Shown here piece after piece: positions 50,848 through 59,821 of a stretch of DNA of 64,000 nt (positions within the stretch are counted from its first letter, which is position 1; each line of letters begins with the position of its first letter). The DNA is from Pleomorphomonas oryzae DSM 16300. GTDB lineage: Bacteria > Pseudomonadota > Alphaproteobacteria > Rhizobiales > Pleomorphomonadaceae. The position numbers and the translations under genes were made by a program. The stretch covers positions 1 to 64,000 of the forward strand of contig NZ_AUHB01000011.1 in assembly GCF_000422965.1 (NCBI RefSeq), in the 5' to 3' direction. The notes under the pieces are model-generated. The model was not told where the DNA came from and made no database searches. It worked only from the letters and a program-made list of their open reading frames with translations.

Positions 50848-51814
50848 AGGCGTATCGGGGCCATTGGCGTGGAGGCGGTGCGACGGCTCGGCCGAAGCCG
50901 GACCGCCGCACCAGGAGGCGCCGATGTCGATGTAAAATGGGGGGGGGCATTCGGCGCAGAAATGTTCTGACAATATAAAACCAGTACACCTTGAGCATAT
51001 CTGCCTCGACATGATCGAGACAGTCAGTAAAATCCCCATTTTACAAGTCTAGTAGGCAAAAAATGCCTACCAGTCGCCTTGACGCAGATAACGTCGCGTC
51101 GACAGTGAATCGTATTATTACGACTTATTTAATGATTCAAGCGAGAAAATGCAGAATTCACACAATGAAACATTAACCAATTCTCATTGCGAATATATAA
51201 ATATTTATTAGAATGTATTTCTGTAAATCTTTTATCATCAGTTCTATTGCACTCAAATGGTATATATTGGTTAAGAGTTTGTTATATGCTGGTTTGGTGT
51301 CAATTAAATCCGCCAAAATGGAAGTTTGATTGTGCGTTTTCTATTTTTCGCCACCGGTGGATAATGCCGAGTAGGTCTGCCACCGGATGACATGGTCCCG
51401 ACGCCTTTGGCGACTTGCGATAAGTCCCAGTATTCGATGCGGGGCAGCTAGCCTCATCGCGCCTCGCGGCCATGAATTTCACTCGTCAGAGCAAATACTT
51501 ATGCGAATGCGATGCATTTGCAAAAATGACCCCGTCAACCTAGAGATTCTCACTGTCATGGCAGCGCCCCGCCTTTGGTTCGGCGTTCGGATGATCGCGG
51601 CGGACAGCGGCGATCGCTGTCGGACGAATGACCGGTACCAGGTCTGAAGACGATCGGTCTGCACGGGATATTAAACTTGACTTACAATCTCAACTTTGAG
51701 ATTGGCGAAGGATCGGTCCGCCACAATGGGCGATCGAGTTCCTGCATCGACGGGGCCCCTCCGGCCTCGATCACGGATAGCGCCACGACCTGTTCACCGA
51801 GGGGTAAGCCCAGC
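50848..51814. other. Long AT-rich intergenic region before fhuC
   Basis: Nearly a kilobase holds no credible gene. The part from about 51090 to 51360 is strongly AT-rich (long T/A runs such as atttattagaatg). A 12-bp inverted repeat, TGTAAAATGGGG at 50931-50942 and its mirror at 51033-51044, encloses about 100 bases, with small hairpins at 51026-51043 and 51051-51070 inside or beside it. A run of nine G lies at 50939-50947. The last 300 bases hold the promoter of the iron operon and a palindrome at 51502. Confidence 0.55.
51502..51522. promoter_or_regulatory. Fur/Mur-like palindrome upstream of the iron operon
   Basis: TGCGAATG, five bases, then CATTTGCA form a palindrome with one mismatched pair. 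The shape TGCRAAT-N-ATTYGCA is like Fur/Mur-family sites of Alphaproteobacteria. It lies about 290 bases before the fhuC start, and no other site for an iron regulator was evident. Confidence 0.45.
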
Positions 51815-52582
51815 GTGTTTTCCATCTCCCATCTCGGCGTCTCCATCGCGGCAACTCCGCTGCTTCAGGATATCTCCGCCACCTTTGCGCCGGGGGAGAT
51901 GGTCGGGCTGATCGGCCACAACGGCTCGGGCAAATCGACCCTCGTCAAGGTGCTGGCTCGCCAGATCGATCACCATGCCGGCGTGGTGACCTATGGCGGC
52001 AAGCCGATCGCCGCCATCGAGCCGCGCGTTTTTGCCCGCGAGGTCGCCTACCTGCCGCAGCACACTGGCGACACCGGCCTGATGACGGTGCGCGAGCTGG
52101 TCGCCTGCGGCCGCTATCCCTGGCACGGCGCGCTCGGCCGCTTCAGCGAGGCGGACGCCGCCACGGTCGAAGAAGCGATGGTCCGTACCCATGTCGACGG
52201 GCTGGCCGGCCGGGTGGTGGCAACCCTATCCGGCGGCGAGCGCCAGCGCGTCTGGCTGGCCATGCTGGTGGCGCAGAACAGTCGCTTCCTGCTGCTCGAC
52301 GAGCCGACGTCGGCGCTCGACATCGCCCATCAGGTGGAGGTGCTCCAGCTGATCCGGGCTCTCGCCCATGATAACGGCCTCGGCGTGATCATCGTACTGC
52401 ACGACGTCAACATGGCCGCCCGCTTCTGCGACCGGGTGCTGGCGCTGAAGGGCGGGCGGCTGCTGATCGACGCGGCGCCCGCCACCATCATGGACCGCCG
52501 GCTACTGGCCGAAATCTATGGGCTCGACATGGGCATCACCCGCCATCCCGAGCTCGGCATGCCGCTCGCCTACGTCAGTTGA
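51815..52582 (+). CDS. fhuC: Iron-siderophore ABC transporter ATPase
   Basis: FhuC-type ATPases power import of hydroxamate siderophores. With the GTG at 51815 the protein has 255 residues, the family length, with Walker A GHNGSGKST at 34-42, LSGGERQR near 138, Walker B FLLLDEPTSALD near 157 and a switch His. The frame is open from 51677, but the extra 46 residues look unlike the family. GAGGGG lies 10 bases before the GTG. It starts the plus-strand operon fhuC-fhuD-fhuB; its stop overlaps the next gene's earliest possible start. Confidence 0.9.
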   Translation: MFSISHLGVSIAATPLLQDISATFAPGEMVGLIGHNGSGKSTLVKVLARQIDHHAGVVTYGGKPIAAIEPRVFAREVAYLPQHTGDTGLMTVRELVACGRYPWHGALGRFSEADAATVEEAMVRTHVDGLAGRVVATLSGGERQRVWLAMLVAQNSRFLLLDEPTSALDIAHQVEVLQLIRALAHDNGLGVIIVLHDVNMAARFCDRVLALKGGRLLIDAAPATIMDRRLLAEIYGLDMGITRHPELGMPLAYVS

Positions 52583-52593
52583 TGAGGGCGGAC

Positions 52594-53475
52594 ATGCAAT
52601 CTCTTTCCCGACGCGCTTTCATGATGGCGGCCGGTATCGGCCTGTGGTCGCTGCCGGCCCGCGCGGGCGGCGTGGCGCCGCGTGTCGTCAGCCTCGATTA
52701 CGGCCTGTCGTCGACCCTGCTGTCGCTCGGGCTGACGCCGGTCGGCATCGCCGGCGTCGACGATTGGGGGAAATGGGTGGTCGAGCCGCCGCTGCCGCCG
52801 GAGGTGGCCGATGTCGGCGACGCGCTGATGGTCAACCTGGAAGCGCTGACGGCGCTGGCGCCGACGCTGATCCTGTCGACGCCCTATCTCGACGGCCTGA
52901 CACCGGTCCTCGAGACAATCGCGCCGGTACTGCGGCTCTCGGTCTACGACGCCAGCGGCGGCTCCATCCTGCCGAAAGCCGAGGCCGCAACGCGCCTCCT
53001 CGGCGATCGCATCGGACGGCGCGCCGAGGCCGACGCCTTTCTGCAGCGTGCCGACCAGCATTTTGCGCGATGCCGCGATGCCGTGCGGGCGGCCGGTGCG
53101 CCGCCGGTGGCGCTAATCAGCTTCCTCGATGCGCGGCACGCCCGCATCTACACGGCGCCCGGCCTGTTCGACGACACGCTCGGGCGCATCGGCATGCGCA
53201 ACGCCTGGCCAGGGGGCGGCCAATACTGGGGCTTCGATACCATCGGCATCGAGCGACTGACCGAGATCGACGCGCCGAACGCGCATCTGATCGCCTTCGA
53301 GCCGCTGCCACGCGAGGCGCTGCCAACGCTGCGGCAAAGCCCGATCTGGAACGGCCTGTCCTTCGTGCGCGACGGCCGGTTCGCCGTGCTGCCGGAGACG
53401 CTGATGTTCGGCATGGTCAACGAGGCCATGCGGTTTGCCGGCCAGATGGCCGATTATGTGGGGCGGCTCAGATGA
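52594..53475 (+). CDS. fhuD: Siderophore-binding protein of ABC transporter (FhuD-like)
   Basis: This periplasmic protein of 293 residues hands iron-siderophore to the permease. It has a twin-arginine-like signal (LSRRAFMMAAGIG, residues 4-16) and the FhuD/FecB helical-backbone fold: VVSLDYGLSSTLLSLGLTPVG, then APTLILSTPYLD and LIAFEPLPREALPTL. The ATG at 52594 has GAGGG five bases before it; ATG 52582 and TTG 52579 are alternatives. It overlaps fhuB by four bases (ATGA). Order C-D-B is that of the E. coli fhu operon. Confidence 0.88.
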   Translation: MQSLSRRAFMMAAGIGLWSLPARAGGVAPRVVSLDYGLSSTLLSLGLTPVGIAGVDDWGKWVVEPPLPPEVADVGDALMVNLEALTALAPTLILSTPYLDGLTPVLETIAPVLRLSVYDASGGSILPKAEAATRLLGDRIGRRAEADAFLQRADQHFARCRDAVRAAGAPPVALISFLDARHARIYTAPGLFDDTLGRIGMRNAWPGGGQYWGFDTIGIERLTEIDAPNAHLIAFEPLPREALPTLRQSPIWNGLSFVRDGRFAVLPETLMFGMVNEAMRFAGQMADYVGRLR

Positions 53476-55457
53476 GCGTTTCGGTTTCCCCGTCGCCGGT
53501 GCGGCGCCTTCGACATCCTGCGCCGTTCGCGGCGGTTCTCATGGCCTTGGCCGGGTGGTTGGCCTGGGCGGAGATCGGCCCACTGATCGCGGCCAGCGCG
53601 CAGTCGCCGGTGGCGGCGCTGATGCTGATGAACTCGGCCTTGCCCCGACTGGCGGTGGCGCTTCTCTCCGGCATGGCCCTCGGCCTCTCCGGCGCGCTGT
53701 TCCAGCTGGTGCTGAAGAATCCGCTGGCCTCGCCGGCCACGCTCGGCGTGTCGGCCGGTGCCAATCTGGCGCTGGTGATCGCCATGCTGTTCGCGCCCGC
53801 CCTGATGGGCTTCGGGCGCGACGTGGTGGCGCTCGCCGGCAGCGGCATCGCGGCCGGCATCGTGTTGCGCCTCGGCGCCCGGCGCGACTTCTCGCCCTTC
53901 GTGCTGATCCTCGCCGGCCTCATCGTGTCGCTGTGGTGCGGCGCGCTGGCCGCCATCCTGATCCTGATGAACGACCATTATGTCGCGGGGCTGTTCATCT
54001 GGGGCGCCGGGTCGCTGTCGCAGCAGAGCTGGGATCCGGCACTGTCGCTGCTGCCGAAACTCATGGTGGCGGCGCTGCTGGCCGGCCTGATGATCCGGCC
54101 GCTGTCGCTGATGGAAGCCGGCGACGTGACGGCGGCGGCGCTGGGCGCCCGCGTGCCGCGCCTGCGCTTCCTGGCGATCACCATCGCCGTGGTGCTGGCG
54201 GCGCTGGTGACCAGTACGGTGGGGGTGATCAGCTTCGTCGGCCTGGTGGCACCGGCGCTTGCCCGCCTCAGCGGCGCGCGTCGGCCGGCCGGCATTCTCG
54301 TCTGGTCGAGCGTGTTCGGCGCCGGCCTCTTGGCGGCCACCGACGGCTTGGTGCTGTGGACGACCGGGGCGATGAAGGATTTCGTGCCGACCGGCGCCGT
54401 CACCGCCGTCATCGGCGCACCGCTGCTGCTGGCGCTGCTCGGCGGGCTGAAGGCGCACCACCGGCCGCTGCCGTCGGCCCGTCCGAGGCCACTGCCGGCG
54501 CAAGGCCTGCGGCGGGGCAGGGGGCGCTGGATTTGGTTGGCGGCGGGGTTTCTCCTGCTGCTGGCCCTGGCGCTTCTGGTCGGCCGCGCGCCGCTCACCG
54601 GTGGATGGAGCTTGCCGGCCGTGCCTGTATTCGGCGACATCCTGGCGCTGCGCCTGCCACGCGTCGTCGCGGCACTGTCGGCCGGCGCCATGCTGGCGGT
54701 GGCCGGCGTCATCCTGCAGCGGTTGACCGGCAACGAGCTGGCCAGTCCGGAAGTGCTGGGCATCAGCGCCGGATCGACGGTCGGCGTCACCGTGTTGCTG
54801 TTCGTCGCCGTGCCGACGCTGCCCCTGCAACTGGTCGCCGCATCGCTGGGCGCGCTGGCCGTGCTCGCCGCGATCTTCGCGCTGGGCCTCGGCACGCGCT
54901 TCGAGCCCGAACGCCTGTTGATGGCCGGGGTGGCGCTGAGCGCGCTGGTGGATGCGGTGTGCGGCGTCATCGCCGTCAACGGCGATCCCCGCGCCATGAT
55001 CCTGCTGCGCTGGATGAGCGGCTCGACCTATTCGGCCAACCTCACGCTGTCGCTCACCGTGCTGGCAGTCGGCCTGCTGCTCACCACGGCCGCGCTCGCC
55101 ATGCGGCGCTGGCTCGACATCCTGCCGCTCGGAAGCGAGACGGCGTCGGGCGTCGGCATCGATCTCGGCCGCGCCCGCTTCCTGCTGTTCCTGGTGGCCG
55201 GCATCCTGAGCGGCGCGGCGACGCTGGCCGCCGGTCCCCTCAGTTTCGCCGGGCTGATGGGGCCGCATATCGCTAGGGAGCTGGGGCTCAAGCGGGCCGG
55301 TGCGCAGATCGTCGGCGGCGGGCTGGCAGGCGCCGGCATCCTGGTGCTGGCCGACTGGGCGGGCCGCAACCTCGCCTTCCCCTATGAGATGCCAGCCGGC
55401 CTCGTTGCGGCGCTGATCGGAACGCCTTTGCTGCTGGCCTTGATCCGGAGGCGATGA
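53472..55457 (+). CDS. fhuB: Iron-siderophore ABC permease, two-domain (FhuB-like)
   Basis: This 661-residue inner-membrane protein is a tandem duplication of the FecCD/BtuC permease domain, as in FhuB. The first half carries MNSALPRLAVALLSGMALGLSGALFQLVLKNPLASPATLG near residue 55 and the second LRLPRVVAALSAGAMLAVAGVILQRLTGNELASPEVLG near residue 395, the same motif in each. About 20 hydrophobic segments are spread over both halves. A basic, Pro-rich linker (near residue 340) joins them. It overlaps fhuD and ends one base before the convergent fhuF stop codon. Confidence 0.93.
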   Translation: MSVSVSPSPVRRLRHPAPFAAVLMALAGWLAWAEIGPLIAASAQSPVAALMLMNSALPRLAVALLSGMALGLSGALFQLVLKNPLASPATLGVSAGANLALVIAMLFAPALMGFGRDVVALAGSGIAAGIVLRLGARRDFSPFVLILAGLIVSLWCGALAAILILMNDHYVAGLFIWGAGSLSQQSWDPALSLLPKLMVAALLAGLMIRPLSLMEAGDVTAAALGARVPRLRFLAITIAVVLAALVTSTVGVISFVGLVAPALARLSGARRPAGILVWSSVFGAGLLAATDGLVLWTTGAMKDFVPTGAVTAVIGAPLLLALLGGLKAHHRPLPSARPRPLPAQGLRRGRGRWIWLAAGFLLLLALALLVGRAPLTGGWSLPAVPVFGDILALRLPRVVAALSAGAMLAVAGVILQRLTGNELASPEVLGISAGSTVGVTVLLFVAVPTLPLQLVAASLGALAVLAAIFALGLGTRFEPERLLMAGVALSALVDAVCGVIAVNGDPRAMILLRWMSGSTYSANLTLSLTVLAVGLLLTTAALAMRRWLDILPLGSETASGVGIDLGRARFLLFLVAGILSGAATLAAGPLSFAGLMGPHIARELGLKRAGAQIVGGGLAGAGILVLADWAGRNLAFPYEMPAGLVAALIGTPLLLALIRRR

Positions 55458-55458
55458 G

Positions 55459-56184
55459 TCAGGACCGCCCCTGCGGCAGGGGGCATGTGGCGCCGCAGCC
55501 ACCGACGCCGGGCACCAGATAGCGCAGGCAGCAGACCTTGCGTTGCGACTGCACGGCGTCGCCGACGGAGATCCGCTTGATCGACCCGTGCAGCGGATTG
55601 TCCGCGCCGCTGGTGAGCTTGTAAGGACTGAACAGCTCCAAGCCCTTGGCGGCTTCGTCGCCCGGGTCGAGTTCCCTGGCGATCCAGTCGATGTAGCCGG
55701 CGGCGTTGCACCAGAGAAGGCGCGGCGAAAGCCGGCAGCGGCCGCTCATGAAGGCGATGGCCGGAGAGAGGTGATCCTCGATCATCGGACGCAGGGCTTC
55801 GCTGGCCCTGAGGCCGAGCGTGACCTTGCCGCCGCCCGGCAACAGGAAGGCTTCCGGCAATCCCGTGTCGGGCGCGGCGATCAGCTGGAGATCGTCGAGC
55901 GCCAGCGGCAGGACGACGCCGAGCCGCCGCCACAGGATGACCGGGACGATGGCCAGCGTCGAAAAATAATAGAGCGACCACAGCGACACCACGGCCCGGC
56001 GATCGGCACTGGGATATCGGGCCATAAGCGGGGCAAGCGCCTTGTCGAAGCCATCGGCGGTGAACAGGTCGCGGCAGGCGATCGCCCCGCCGCCCGGTGG
56101 AGCGGCGAGGCGCAGCTTGCCCTGGAGATGGCCGGCCAGCGCCGGTTCGGCGCGGGCCAGCAGGTCGTCGAGGTCGGCCGCCAT
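55459..56184 (-). CDS. fhuF: Siderophore-iron reductase, FhuF type
   Basis: FhuF reduces ferric iron in imported hydroxamate siderophores in the cytoplasm. The 241-residue protein ends with the diagnostic cluster-binding motif Cys 218-Cys 219, ... Cys 230, ... Cys 234 (VCCLRYLVPGVGGCGATC), which binds a [2Fe-2S] cluster. It follows the receptor gene on the minus strand by one base, so both are one transcript, opposed to fhuCDB. Confidence 0.93.
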   Translation of the reverse strand: MAADLDDLLARAEPALAGHLQGKLRLAAPPGGGAIACRDLFTADGFDKALAPLMARYPSADRRAVVSLWSLYYFSTLAIVPVILWRRLGVVLPLALDDLQLIAAPDTGLPEAFLLPGGGKVTLGLRASEALRPMIEDHLSPAIAFMSGRCRLSPRLLWCNAAGYIDWIARELDPGDEAAKGLELFSPYKLTSGADNPLHGSIKRISVGDAVQSQRKVCCLRYLVPGVGGCGATCPLPQGRS

Positions 56185-56185
56185 G

Positions 56186-58327
56186 TCACCAGTTGTATTT
56201 CAGCGTGCCGAACACGGCGCGGCCGTCGCCGTAGAAGTCGGTGCCGTAATAGGAGGTGGCGACGTACTTCTCGTCGAAGAGGTTGGTGGCGTTGACCTGG
56301 AGCGTGACGTTGTCAGTCACCTTGTAGGCGGCCATGGCGTCGAAGACGATGTGGGAGGCAACCTTCACGGTGTTGGCCGCGTCGCCATAGGTCGAGCCGA
56401 CGTAGCGCGCGCCGGCGCCCAGCGTCAGGTCGCCCAGCTTGCCGGTGCCGGGGATGGTGTAGTCGAGCCAGGCGGAGGCGATGTGGTGCGGCACCCGCTC
56501 GGGCGTGTTGCCGACAAGGCTGCTATCGCCGTCGCCGGTGATCTCGCCATCCCAATAGGAATAGGCCAGCGTGGCGTTGAGCCGGTCGAACACCTCGAAC
56601 TTGCCTTCCAGCTCGACGCCGCGCACCCGCACCTCGCCGATCTGCTTCTGTACCGTGTGGGCGTCGTTCCATGAGGGCACGTTGGTCTGGGTCAAGTCGA
56701 AGAAAGCCAGCGTGAACAGGCCCTTGAAATCCTCCGGCTTGAACTTCAGGCCGACCTCGTATTGCGTGCCTTCCTGGGGTTTCAGCGATCCGCCGACCGC
56801 ATAGCCGTTGGCGCTGGGCGCCACCAGAGGCTGGAAGGATTCCGAATAGTTGGCATAGGCGGAGAGTTCGGGCGTCAGCAGATAGCTGGCGCCGAGCCGT
56901 TTGGTCAGGGCGTTTTCCGTCGAATGATCGCTGGTGCCGCTGTCGAGATAGTCAGCGGTGCTGTCGACAGTGTCGTAGCGCAGGCCGCCGGTCAGCGTCA
57001 GCTTGTCGAACAGCGTCAGCTCGTCCTGGGCGTAGATGCCGAGGGCGCTCTGCTTGACCTTCCAGTTCACGTAAGGCGCCGGGTGGACGCAGGAGAGGCC
57101 GCAATAGGTGGGGTTGTAAATGTCGATCGGGCCGGCGGTGCCGTAGACGATGTCTTCCCGCGTGTTGTCGTAGGTGAAGTCCGAACCGACCAGCAGCTTG
57201 TTGCGGGCGCTGCCGATGTCACGGTCGTATTGCAGCTGGTTGTCGATGGCGAAGCGGTTGGAATTGCCGTCGGCACCGAAGGAGGTGCGGTCGGCGGTCG
57301 GGTCGGCCGTGGCGCCATAGACCTCCTGGTAGTCGAGATCGGTGTGCGAGTAGCGCGCGTTCTGCCGGAAAGTCACGCCATTGTCGAAGCGGTGCATGAA
57401 TTCGTAGCCGGCGTCGGCCTGGATGGTGTCGAACCTGTTGTAGTCGGGTTCGCCCAGGAAGGTGTCGATGTCGATGTTGACGCCGTGAGGAATGCCGCGT
57501 GCCGGCGCGCCATTGCGCTTGGAGAAATCGGTCAGGAGCGTCAGGCTGGTGGTGTCGTCAGGGCTGTAGGTCAAGGCCGGCGCGACGTAGAGGCGGTCGT
57601 CCTTGGAATAGTCGTAGCTGCCGTCGGCCTTCTGGCCCTTCACCGTGATCCGGTAGGCCCAGGGGCTGTCGGGCGAGAAGGGGCCGCCGATGTCGAGGCC
57701 GGTCTCGACATGGTTGTCGGTGCCGAGCGTGGTGTAGACCTCGCCGAACGGCGTCTTGGTCGGCTTCTTGGTGACGGCGTTGATAAGACCGCCGGGGCCG
57801 TTGAGGCCGAACAGCGTCGACGTCGAGCCCTTCAACACCTCGACCCTTTCGAGGCCGTAGGGTTCGAGCCGGGCGGCGGTATACCAGGCGGGAATGCGCG
57901 CCGGCAGGCCGTCGCGATAGGTGCCGAGGGCGGTCTGGTCGAAGCCGCGAATGCGGTAGTAGTCGTAGCGGTCGTCGGAGCCGAACTCGTCGACCGACAC
58001 GCCCGAGGTATAGGACACCACCGCCTGCATCGACTGTGCCGCGCGCGTCTCGATTTCCTTTTCGGTGACGACGGACACCGAGTTGGCGCTTTTGAGGATC
58101 GGCGTATCGCTCTTGCTGGTGCTCTGGGCCGAGCCGGAGACGATCGATTTGGCCGGGTTGTCGCCCGTCCCCGTCTCGACGACGATCGGTTCGAGATCGG
58201 TGGACGATTGGGCGGCGGCCGGTGGCGCCGAGAGTGCGGCGATGACGGCAAGGCTCGCTCCAGACATGAGTCTGCCGGCACCGCGACCGGCTGGCCGCAG
58301 CTTGTGGTTTCCTATGGCTCGATACAC
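56186..58327 (-). CDS. TonB-dependent siderophore receptor
   Basis: This 713-residue outer-membrane receptor imports ferric siderophore using TonB energy. It has a signal peptide (to about residue 40, ending AAAQS), a probable TonB box (PIVVETGTG, near residue 47), the plug domain with VSVVTEKEIETRAAQSMQAV and DQTALGTYRDGLP, and a 22-strand barrel ending in the aromatic GTLKYNW. Its place beside fhuF and facing fhuCDB suggests a ferrichrome, ferrioxamine or coprogen-type ligand. Transcribed with fhuF. Confidence 0.93.
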   Translation of the reverse strand: MYRAIGNHKLRPAGRGAGRLMSGASLAVIAALSAPPAAAQSSTDLEPIVVETGTGDNPAKSIVSGSAQSTSKSDTPILKSANSVSVVTEKEIETRAAQSMQAVVSYTSGVSVDEFGSDDRYDYYRIRGFDQTALGTYRDGLPARIPAWYTAARLEPYGLERVEVLKGSTSTLFGLNGPGGLINAVTKKPTKTPFGEVYTTLGTDNHVETGLDIGGPFSPDSPWAYRITVKGQKADGSYDYSKDDRLYVAPALTYSPDDTTSLTLLTDFSKRNGAPARGIPHGVNIDIDTFLGEPDYNRFDTIQADAGYEFMHRFDNGVTFRQNARYSHTDLDYQEVYGATADPTADRTSFGADGNSNRFAIDNQLQYDRDIGSARNKLLVGSDFTYDNTREDIVYGTAGPIDIYNPTYCGLSCVHPAPYVNWKVKQSALGIYAQDELTLFDKLTLTGGLRYDTVDSTADYLDSGTSDHSTENALTKRLGASYLLTPELSAYANYSESFQPLVAPSANGYAVGGSLKPQEGTQYEVGLKFKPEDFKGLFTLAFFDLTQTNVPSWNDAHTVQKQIGEVRVRGVELEGKFEVFDRLNATLAYSYWDGEITGDGDSSLVGNTPERVPHHIASAWLDYTIPGTGKLGDLTLGAGARYVGSTYGDAANTVKVASHIVFDAMAAYKVTDNVTLQVNATNLFDEKYVATSYYGTDFYGDGRAVFGTLKYNW

Positions 58328-58812
58328 GGAGCCCCCCTTTGAACTGTCCCGGCATCCGGATCAGGATGTCAGGATAAATATGAGTCTATAACTCCACTTT
58401 GTATGGGCGGGGGTGTTCCCGTCAACGTAAAAGGCGAAATTTAGAGGTGTTTTAAATTGGCTATCACCTTGTCCACAAATATAGATTTTGAATAATTCCA
58501 ATATGGAAAGGTGTGCCTGGGCGGAGACGAGGCTCTCCGCCAGCAATGCTTGGGATCGGCTCGCAGCGGTTGGCGGCTCTCGGCGCGGTCTCGATGTCCT
58601 TGAGCGCTGTTCGATCTGATTGAATCAGATCGGCGCTCTAGGTTTTTGTTTGCGAAGCATCATCTTATCGATCCTCGTTTCACTCCGGTCGGATGATGCT
58701 CTTGGCCGGCATCGGTTTGCCGAACAGGTAGTCCTGCGGCTCATGACCGCGCCTCGGTTCTCGGCAGGCTGGCCATCAGGCTGCGGTCGATCTTGGTTCA
58801 GCGTCGCCCGGC
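58328..58812. other. Intergenic region upstream of the receptor, with repeat
   Basis: The first 250 bases, AT-rich, hold the receptor promoter; no classical Fur box could be confirmed. Then comes the family B repeat at 58602-58702 and about 110 bases with no features. Confidence 0.5.
58602..58702. repeat. Dispersed double-hairpin repeat (family B), copy 2
   Basis: About 101 bases match the copy at 16378-16478 with about six differences, in the same orientation. The two hairpins (21-bp palindrome and the AGCATCATC/GATGATGCT stem) are both kept. Confidence 0.9.
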
Positions 58813-59202
58813 CTATTCGGCCTTAAGCGCCGTCACCTCAACTTCGACCTGAAAGTCCGGTCGCGTGAAGCCGGAGACGATCAGCAGCGTCGAGACGGGG
58901 AAGGGCGCACGCGTGTAGCGGTCACGCACCGCCATATAGACCGGGAAGTCTTCGCGCCGGGTGACGAAGCCGTTGATGCGGATGACATCGCCGAAATCCA
59001 TGCCGGCGTCGGCGAGGATCGCCTTGATGGCTTCGAAGCAGAGGACCGCCTGTCCTTCGATATCCTCGGGAATGACGCCGTCGGGCGTGATGGCGAGCTG
59101 ACCTGAGGTGACCAGCAGTCGCCCGGTTGCCGGCAACGACAGGCCGTGGCTGTAGGCGCCGAACGGGCGGGCCACGCTTGGAGGGTTGTGCGGGGTCTTC
59201 AT
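58813..59202 (-). CDS. RidA-family protein
   Basis: RidA-type proteins hydrolyse reactive enamine or imine intermediates. The 129 residues include GAYSHGL near residue 16, LLVTSGQLAITPDG near 30, and the conserved C-terminal RPDFQVEVEVTALK. The usual catalytic Arg of RidA is replaced in the last motif by RPDFQVEVE, so it fits one of the Rid2-7 groups. It is the last gene of the long minus-strand operon and probably handles an intermediate of that pathway. Confidence 0.85.
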   Translation of the reverse strand: MKTPHNPPSVARPFGAYSHGLSLPATGRLLVTSGQLAITPDGVIPEDIEGQAVLCFEAIKAILADAGMDFGDVIRINGFVTRREDFPVYMAVRDRYTRAPFPVSTLLIVSGFTRPDFQVEVEVTALKAE

Positions 59203-59239
59203 CGGATGCTCCCCTCCCTCGGGATTGACCGGATTGCGG

Positions 59240-59821
59240 TCAAAGCGCTGCCATCGCTCGCGCCACGGTCTTCAGGTAGCGGGCGCGGGTCTCCTGCGTA
59301 TTGTTGTTCATGTCGTAAAGCGGCAGCAGGCGGCAGCTGCCGCGGGGATGGATCTGCGCCCGGATGACCCGCTTGACGATCTTGCCCGGCGGATCGCCGG
59401 CGAGAAAGGTGCGCAGCGCAGTGCCGCCGTAAGTGAGACAGGCCGCCACCTTGCGAATGTGGTGCAACCTCGACTTCAGCTTGCCATCGATGAGGTCGAA
59501 GGAGACACCCGGCAGCCACACCCGATCGAAATACCCTTTCAGGATGGCCGGAAAGCCGTAGTTCCAGATCGGCGTGACGATGACCAGCGCCTCGGCCCGG
59601 TCGAGCCGCTGGCAGTAATCGGCCACCAATTCCATGTTCTCAGGGTGGTTGTGATAGGTCAGCCGGTCGTGGCGTGACATCACGGGATCGAAACCCTCGG
59701 CATAGAGATCGCAGTCGTCGACGTCGTGGCCGGCGGCGACCAGCGCCGTGCGGGCCGTCTCATGCACGGCGGCGCCAAAGCTCGACTCCACCGGATGGGA
59801 GAACAGGAGCAGGACCTTCAT
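59240..59821 (-). CDS. Flavodoxin-fold NAD(P)H dehydrogenase (quinone)
   Basis: This 193-residue enzyme belongs to the NQO/KefF/MdaB flavodoxin-fold family, using FMN or FAD. Motifs are LFSHPVESSFG near residue 6, VTPIWNYGFPAILKGYFDRVWLPG near residue 84 and LTYGG near 128. It would reduce a quinone or an azo/nitro compound or supply reduced flavin to a neighbour. Its end lies 37 bases before RidA and its start overlaps the flavin oxidase gene by four bases. Confidence 0.85.
   Translation of the reverse strand: MKVLLLFSHPVESSFGAAVHETARTALVAAGHDVDDCDLYAEGFDPVMSRHDRLTYHNHPENMELVADYCQRLDRAEALVIVTPIWNYGFPAILKGYFDRVWLPGVSFDLIDGKLKSRLHHIRKVAACLTYGGTALRTFLAGDPPGKIVKRVIRAQIHPRGSCRLLPLYDMNNNTQETRARYLKTVARAMAAL

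Noticed and set aside
51187-51390. 67-codon frame in the AT island before fhuC
   Set aside because: Cys, Leu and Tyr-rich sequence of random type without a ribosome site; AT-rich DNA gives few stops only by chance here.
53454-55502. 682-codon frame antisense to fhuB
   Set aside because: It is Gln/Arg/His-rich low-complexity sequence, opposite a well-supported permease gene, with no domain.
56762-58342. 526-codon frame antisense to the TonB-dependent receptor
   Set aside because: Its composition is that of antisense GC-rich sequence and the receptor on the other strand is certain.
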